A DNA stretch of 10,383 bases from Euryarchaeota archaeon UBA242 (GTDB lineage Archaea > Thermoplasmatota > Poseidoniia > Poseidoniales > Poseidoniaceae), in contig DAJY01000112.1 in NCBI GenBank assembly GCA_002499015.1, positions 2,764-13,146 on the forward strand. Reading direction: 5' to 3'. The notes under the pieces were generated by a model, which worked only from the letters and a program-made list of their open reading frames with translations, was not told the origin of the DNA and did not search any database. The translations under genes were made by a program, and so were the position numbers. Positions 6,820-10,383 of the stretch are shown here, one piece after another (within the stretch, counting starts at the first letter, position 1; every line of letters begins with the position of its first letter).

Positions 6820-8018
6820 CATTGTGCAATTCTAATCAGCCTTGTAGTGCGGAAGCCTTGTAAGATTTTGATGAATCTCTTTTCTTGAAACATCTCGTCA
6901 AGTGTTGTATCGCCAGTATCGATTCTAACATTGGATAAACCAATCAATTTACTCGGAGTCGCAACACCAAGAATATTTTCAATTCCAATTTCCCTAAGAA
7001 CGTCGGGTGAAAGTTGCAAATTACCTCTACCGATTAGGAATCCTTGGCCACCCATGGGTGAAAGAAGTAACAATATTGGCTTGGTTTGGCCATCAGAATC
7101 ACTGTGTGTTCCTATTATTTCCAACAATCCTTGCTCATTCAAATCAAGATGAAGAATGCGCTTATTTCCACCGTCGAGTGAAGGCGATTCTACATCTATT
7201 CCGAGAAGAGTAAGATCATGGCCACAGTGTTTACCCATGCGGTTCAAAGTTCCACCACTGCCCCACACTATCATCAAATTATTATTGTCTGCAACTAATG
7301 TTTTGATATGTTCAGCAAGTGCTTCGATAGTATCTTCCTCGCTTGCACGTTCAACCTGCTCTTTGGCCCCTTGCATAAATCGAGGACTACTTGGTGTCCA
7401 TGCTTCGCCATACATACGAACTTTCCAAACACCGGTTTGGTAGACCTCTTCATCCAAATCCATGACCTCTGTAATTCCAATTCTTAAATCACCTAAATGG
7501 TAGGCTAAAACAACTTCTGCACCTGCTTTAGGAGTTGTAGCAAAACAACCACTATGCATTTTTACTCCACCTGGAACTCCAACAATCGCTGTTTTAGAAG
7601 CAGATTTCCCGTTTACTTCACCAATGTTCTCAAGCGCTTTAACAATATCACGAGTAGTTCCATCTCCCCCAGCATAGAGAAGTAGATCCACTTCGGAATC
7701 AATTAATTGCTTTACTAGTAAAGCCGTATCCTGTGCTGAAGTAGTCCGAGGGGAATCTCCAATAATTGTGACCGCTGTTTTCCCCATCCAAGAAGAACCC
7801 ATTGCTCCTGACCAACAGATGAATTCAATTTGTTCTCCTTGCCGATTAAGACTGCTATCAAGAAGTTGGCTTAACTTTTCCACGCATTGCTGCATTCTTG
7901 GCCCTGACCTATCTTGGGCGCCAGCAGCCCTTGCTTCTTCGGCCCTGCCATCACTCCCTTTGAAGCCCAAACGACCCCCGAGGCCAGCATCAGGATTGAC
8001 GATGATGCCGACTCGCAT
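6819..8018 (-). CDS. ATP-NAD kinase family protein (COG3199 / AcoX-like)
   Basis: Predicted to phosphorylate NAD to NADP using ATP or polyphosphate in the cytosol. The 399-residue protein matches the large COG3199 branch of the NAD kinase superfamily, not the short NadK form. It has an N-terminal VNPDAGLGGRLGFKGSDG (8-25), the hallmark GGDGTTRD (117-124), GVPGGVKMHSGCFATTP (147-163), and a C-terminal block with SPMGGQGFLIGRGNLQLSP and VRIDTGDTTLDEM. The GGDGT Asp, expected to be catalytic, is present. The ATG at 8018 is preceded by AGGTGG (plus-strand CCACCT, 8026-8031) with a 7-nt gap, a clear ribosome site. The N-terminal coding part (about 7911-7990) is roughly 63% GC, above its neighbours, mostly from Ala, Gly and Arg codons. 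The exact substrate of this branch is not settled by sequence; some relatives lie in acetoin-degradation loci. It is divergent from the hypothetical ORF at 8123. Confidence 0.88.
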   Translation of the reverse strand: MRVGIIVNPDAGLGGRLGFKGSDGRAEEARAAGAQDRSGPRMQQCVEKLSQLLDSSLNRQGEQIEFICWSGAMGSSWMGKTAVTIIGDSPRTTSAQDTALLVKQLIDSEVDLLLYAGGDGTTRDIVKALENIGEVNGKSASKTAIVGVPGGVKMHSGCFATTPKAGAEVVLAYHLGDLRIGITEVMDLDEEVYQTGVWKVRMYGEAWTPSSPRFMQGAKEQVERASEEDTIEALAEHIKTLVADNNNLMIVWGSGGTLNRMGKHCGHDLTLLGIDVESPSLDGGNKRILHLDLNEQGLLEIIGTHSDSDGQTKPILLLLSPMGGQGFLIGRGNLQLSPDVLREIGIENILGVATPSKLIGLSNVRIDTGDTTLDEMFQEKRFIKILQGFRTTRLIRIAQ

Positions 8019-8054
8019 AGCACTGCCACCTGCTCAACATTCATCAATGTGCGG

Positions 8055-8064
8055 AAAAAATATG
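8055..8064 (-). promoter_or_regulatory. TATA-like box for the NAD kinase gene
   Basis: On the minus strand the sequence reads CATATTTTTT. Its centre is about 41 nt upstream of the ATG at 8018. A start of transcription about 26 nt downstream would leave a leader of roughly 15 nt that still includes the AGGTGG ribosome site. The spacing fits an archaeal promoter, but the match to the TATA consensus is only moderate. Confidence 0.3.
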
Positions 8065-8122
8065 GGTAGTAATTGAGACAATTGGTAACAATCTTGATTT
8101 GATATTAATTCCTAGCCCAACT

Positions 8123-8524
8123 ATGCGAAGTCATGATGACACTATTCCAAACCTAGAGGATGCGGTTTCTGGAGGTTTTTCGGAATTCAAAATCGGTGAA
8201 AAGAAATTTAAAGAATCTCAGCAAAAGAAAGAAGAAACAATTGAGCACTCTGCTGTAGAAACTAATCCTATTGAAAAATCAGAACCGAAGTATGGCTACA
8301 AAATTAACGCTGTAGAATCTAGGCAATCATTCGTAGTAAAACCCAATTCTGCTACACTGGAGACAAAAGGAGGGCTTGACATTACAAGTCCTGCTGAAGA
8401 AGAACGAATCGCTCAGGAAAAGGCTCGCCTAGAAGCCCTAGAACATCAACCACAAAAGCCTCAACAAGAAGTCAAAGATAAGCCATCTTCAACAATCGGT
8501 GATGACTTTGATGTAGCGTGGTAA
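8123..8524 (+). CDS. Hypothetical charged, probably disordered protein
   Basis: This 133-residue frame matches no family I recognise. It is rich in Glu, Lys, Gln and Ser, with no membrane segment, signal peptide or cysteine. The N-terminal part (IPNLEDAVSGGFSEFKIG) mixes hydrophobic and acidic residues. A middle stretch is mostly charged, and a Glu/Arg-rich segment (SPAEEERIAQEKARLEALE) could form a short helix or coiled coil. After a Gln/Pro-rich linker the protein ends in an acidic-aromatic tail, GDDFDVAW, which looks like a possible docking peptide. An in-frame TTG at 8099 is possible, but the ATG at 8123 is preferred. It lacks a Shine-Dalgarno, yet a TATA-like tttgatatta lies about 23 nt upstream, so a leaderless start is plausible. 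The frame lies between the divergent NAD kinase gene and thrS on the plus strand and has no competing frame of equal quality. Confidence 0.6.
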   Translation: MRSHDDTIPNLEDAVSGGFSEFKIGEKKFKESQQKKEETIEHSAVETNPIEKSEPKYGYKINAVESRQSFVVKPNSATLETKGGLDITSPAEEERIAQEKARLEALEHQPQKPQQEVKDKPSSTIGDDFDVAW

Positions 8525-8572
8525 TCAATTTTAAGTTGCTAATTATTTGATGATAAGTATTGACGTTCAAAG

Positions 8573-8656
8573 GTGGATTTGATAGGTTGGAGGCGTCCCC
8601 CAAGGATTGTCAGGCACAACCTACGGGGCGTGTTTCTACAATCTGAGGCTAGTGTG
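8573..8656 (+). promoter_or_regulatory. GC-rich, possibly structured leader of thrS
   Basis: By hand count, positions 8581-8630 are 64% G+C, while 8521-8580 are about 27%. A perfect 7-bp inverted repeat, TAGGTTG (8583-8589) and CAACCTA (8617-8623), encloses 27 nt. Within that loop CGTCCCC (8594/5-8600) can pair, with one bulge, to GGGGCG (8625-8630) just 3' of the stem, the arrangement of an H-type pseudoknot. The thrS frame is also open through this stretch from 8564 and would encode an Arg-rich extension, so it may be coding instead. The GAGG at 8645-8648 before ATG 8657 favours a non-coding leader. Confidence 0.35.
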
Positions 8657-10383
8657 ATGTCAATGATTAACGTAACTTTACCAGATGGAACAATCAATGA
8701 GTATGCTGAAGGAATTACCTGTGCTGAAGTAATTACTGATGCATTAGGACGCAAGCATGAGTGTCTAGCGGCAACGGTTGATGGTGTTGAAAAAGACATG
8801 TCGACTAAACTTACCTCCAGTTGTTCAGTTGTAGGTATTCTTTCAACTTCAGAAGAGGGAATACATATTCTGCGCCATAGTGCTGCACATCTTTTAGCAC
8901 AGGCCGTTACCGAACTTTATCCTGGCGCATTACCCACGATTGGCCCTGCTATTGAAAGAGGATTTTATTACGATTTCAAAATGGACCCTATTACAGAGGC
9001 TGACCTCAAGGTAATTCAAAATAAAATGCAATACTTAGCAAAGCAAAATGCAGTAGTTGAAAGAATCGAATTAAATGAAGAGGATTTGAAATCTCATTTT
9101 GAGCACAACCCATACAAGATGGAAATAATCAATGATAAATTGGAAGATGGTGCAGGTTCCACCATTTACAAGCAAGGTGAATGGTACGACCTTTGTCTTG
9201 GACCTCACGTTCCTAATCTATCTCGGTTGATGTTTGTCAAACTAACTTCTGTTTCTTCTGCATATTGGCGTGGAGATCAAGAGAGAGAACAATTAGTGCG
9301 AATTTATGGTTTGGTTGAACCAACAAAGGACGCCCTACAATCCACTCTAAAGAATATTGAAGAAGCTAAGAAAAGAGACCATCGTAAACTTGGAAAAGAT
9401 TTGCAATTATTCCATATCGATGAAGAAGTTGGCCAGGGACTAATCTTGTGGACTCCTCGCGGTTCAATTATTCGTCAGGAATTACAGGATTTCATTTCCT
9501 TCCATTTACGCCGACAAGGATACTCACAAGTATTCACTCCACACGTTGGAAAATTAGATTTGTATCGTACCTCTGGACACTTCCCTTATTATCAAGAATC
9601 ACAATATCCACCACTTGTTGAAAAGGACTTGATGAAGAAATTAGCTGATGAAGGATGCTCATGTTCTGAACTTGCAAATTTGATGAAATCAGGCGATATT
9701 GATGGATATATGCTAAAGCCAATGAATTGCCCTCATCACGTCAAAATTTATTCATCTCAAGCCCGCAGTTATCGTGACTTACCTTTGAGGTTGGCTGAAT
9801 TCGGAACCGTATATCGCTGGGAACAATCTGGTGAAATATCTGGTATGACCAGAGTCCGCGGATTTACTCAAGATGATGCCCATCTATTCGTGACCGAGGA
9901 ACAAATCGCTGAGGAAGTTCTAGGCTGTATTGAATTGGTTCAAATTATCTTTGACAAATTGGGAATGACCGATTATAGAGTAAGAGTTGGTCTAAGAGAA
10001 CCCGATTCTGACAAATATGTTGGTCAATCTGAAGCCTGGGATAAAGCGGAAGATGCCTGCCGCTCTGCTGCTCAATCATTAGGTGTTGAGTGGACTGAAG
10101 AAGAAGGAGAGGCTGCATTTTACGGACCAAAGATAGATTTCGTCGTTAGAGATGTCATCGGAAGAGAATGGCAACTTGGAACTGTTCAAGTCGATTATAA
10201 TCTTCCTCAGCGATTTGACCTATTGTACAAAGGAAACGATGGAGAAATGCATCGCCCTGTAATGATTCACAGAGCTCCATTCGGTAGTATGGAAAGATTC
10301 GTCGGAGTTCTGATAGAACATTTTGCAGGAAAATTCCCTACTTGGTTAACACCGACTCAGTGTCACATTATTACAATCTCAGA
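8657..10383 (+). CDS. thrS: Threonyl-tRNA synthetase, bacterial type (3' truncated by window)
   Basis: This cytosolic enzyme attaches threonine to its tRNA using ATP and hydrolyses mischarged Ser-tRNA. The frame is open to the window edge, giving 575 residues of an expected 640-670; the anticodon-binding domain is missing because of the edge. An N-terminal TGS domain (MINVTLPDG) is followed by the bacterial N2 editing domain with H74 and H78 (HSAAH) plus C180 and H184 (CLGPH). The class II catalytic core has PMNCPHH, a motif 2 region EQSGEISGMTRVRGFTQDDA, and HRAPFGSMERF. The three zinc ligands of the active site, C358, H409 and H538, are all present. Compared from memory with the E. coli enzyme, about 26 extra residues lie between TSGH and MNC (near 319-347). 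The ATG at 8657 has GAGG 8 nt upstream and sits just before the conserved start. The editing domain is the bacterial form, not the D-aminoacyl-deacylase-like domain of most archaeal ThrRS, suggesting transfer from bacteria. Confidence 0.96.
   Translation, partial: MSMINVTLPDGTINEYAEGITCAEVITDALGRKHECLAATVDGVEKDMSTKLTSSCSVVGILSTSEEGIHILRHSAAHLLAQAVTELYPGALPTIGPAIERGFYYDFKMDPITEADLKVIQNKMQYLAKQNAVVERIELNEEDLKSHFEHNPYKMEIINDKLEDGAGSTIYKQGEWYDLCLGPHVPNLSRLMFVKLTSVSSAYWRGDQEREQLVRIYGLVEPTKDALQSTLKNIEEAKKRDHRKLGKDLQLFHIDEEVGQGLILWTPRGSIIRQELQDFISFHLRRQGYSQVFTPHVGKLDLYRTSGHFPYYQESQYPPLVEKDLMKKLADEGCSCSELANLMKSGDIDGYMLKPMNCPHHVKIYSSQARSYRDLPLRLAEFGTVYRWEQSGEISGMTRVRGFTQDDAHLFVTEEQIAEEVLGCIELVQIIFDKLGMTDYRVRVGLREPDSDKYVGQSEAWDKAEDACRSAAQSLGVEWTEEEGEAAFYGPKIDFVVRDVIGREWQLGTVQVDYNLPQRFDLLYKGNDGEMHRPVMIHRAPFGSMERFVGVLIEHFAGKFPTWLTPTQCHIITIS

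Noticed and set aside
7156..7443. A 95-codon plus-strand frame inside the NAD kinase gene
   Set aside because: It is antisense to a conserved coding region, and its translation is Ser/Pro/Cys-rich with no recognisable pattern.
8583..8623. A tRNA or T-box element upstream of thrS
   Set aside because: There is no cloverleaf, no T-loop GTTCGA-like sequence and no T-box consensus. T-boxes are also not known from archaea. Only a simple stem and a possible pseudoknot are visible.
8539..8799. An 86-codon minus-strand frame over the thrS leader and start
   Set aside because: It overlaps the conserved TGS domain of ThrRS antisense. The GC-rich leader explains the lack of stops.
3781..10383. A threonine-metabolism gene cluster (tdh and thrS in the same window)
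   Set aside because: The two genes are on opposite strands, about 3.8 kb apart, with unrelated genes between them, so co-regulation is not supported.

Overview
The window reads as a piece of an archaeal chromosome, most likely a planktonic member of the Thermoplasmatota such as Marine Group II/III (Poseidoniales-like). The reasons are a group II chaperonin (thermosome) gene, an archaeal-style NAD kinase of the COG3199 family, compact AT-rich spacers with TATA-like boxes, and a mix of archaeal genes with genes of bacterial type (DnaK, threonyl-tRNA synthetase). The family identities are secure. The lineage is an inference that needs a phylogenetic tree.

Layout: positions 1-30 hold what may be the last codons of an upstream gene. 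Next come dnaK (73-1968, +) and a divergent thermosome subunit (2073-3665, +), forming a protein-folding block. A zinc-dependent L-threonine 3-dehydrogenase runs on the minus strand (3781-4842). Its start faces that of CTP synthase (4972-6657, +), with a 129-nt spacer between them that must hold both promoters. A possible 31-residue membrane peptide (6722-6817, +) sits just before the 3' end of a minus-strand NAD kinase-like gene (6819-8018). That gene is divergent from a small, charged, unrecognised ORF (8123-8524, +). Threonyl-tRNA synthetase (8657-10383, +) runs off the right edge, preceded by an unusually GC-rich and possibly structured leader.

Most of the content is housekeeping: protein folding, CTP and NADP supply, threonine breakdown and threonine charging. 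The genes do not form one pathway or one operon. I see no mobile element, CRISPR array, tRNA or rRNA. The points most worth a second look are the altered nucleotide-site motif and missing Gly-Met tail of the chaperonin, the GC-rich leader of thrS, the Cys-containing insertion in the ThrRS catalytic domain, the uncertain start of CTP synthase, and three small or unknown ORFs. I found no convincing new multi-gene system.
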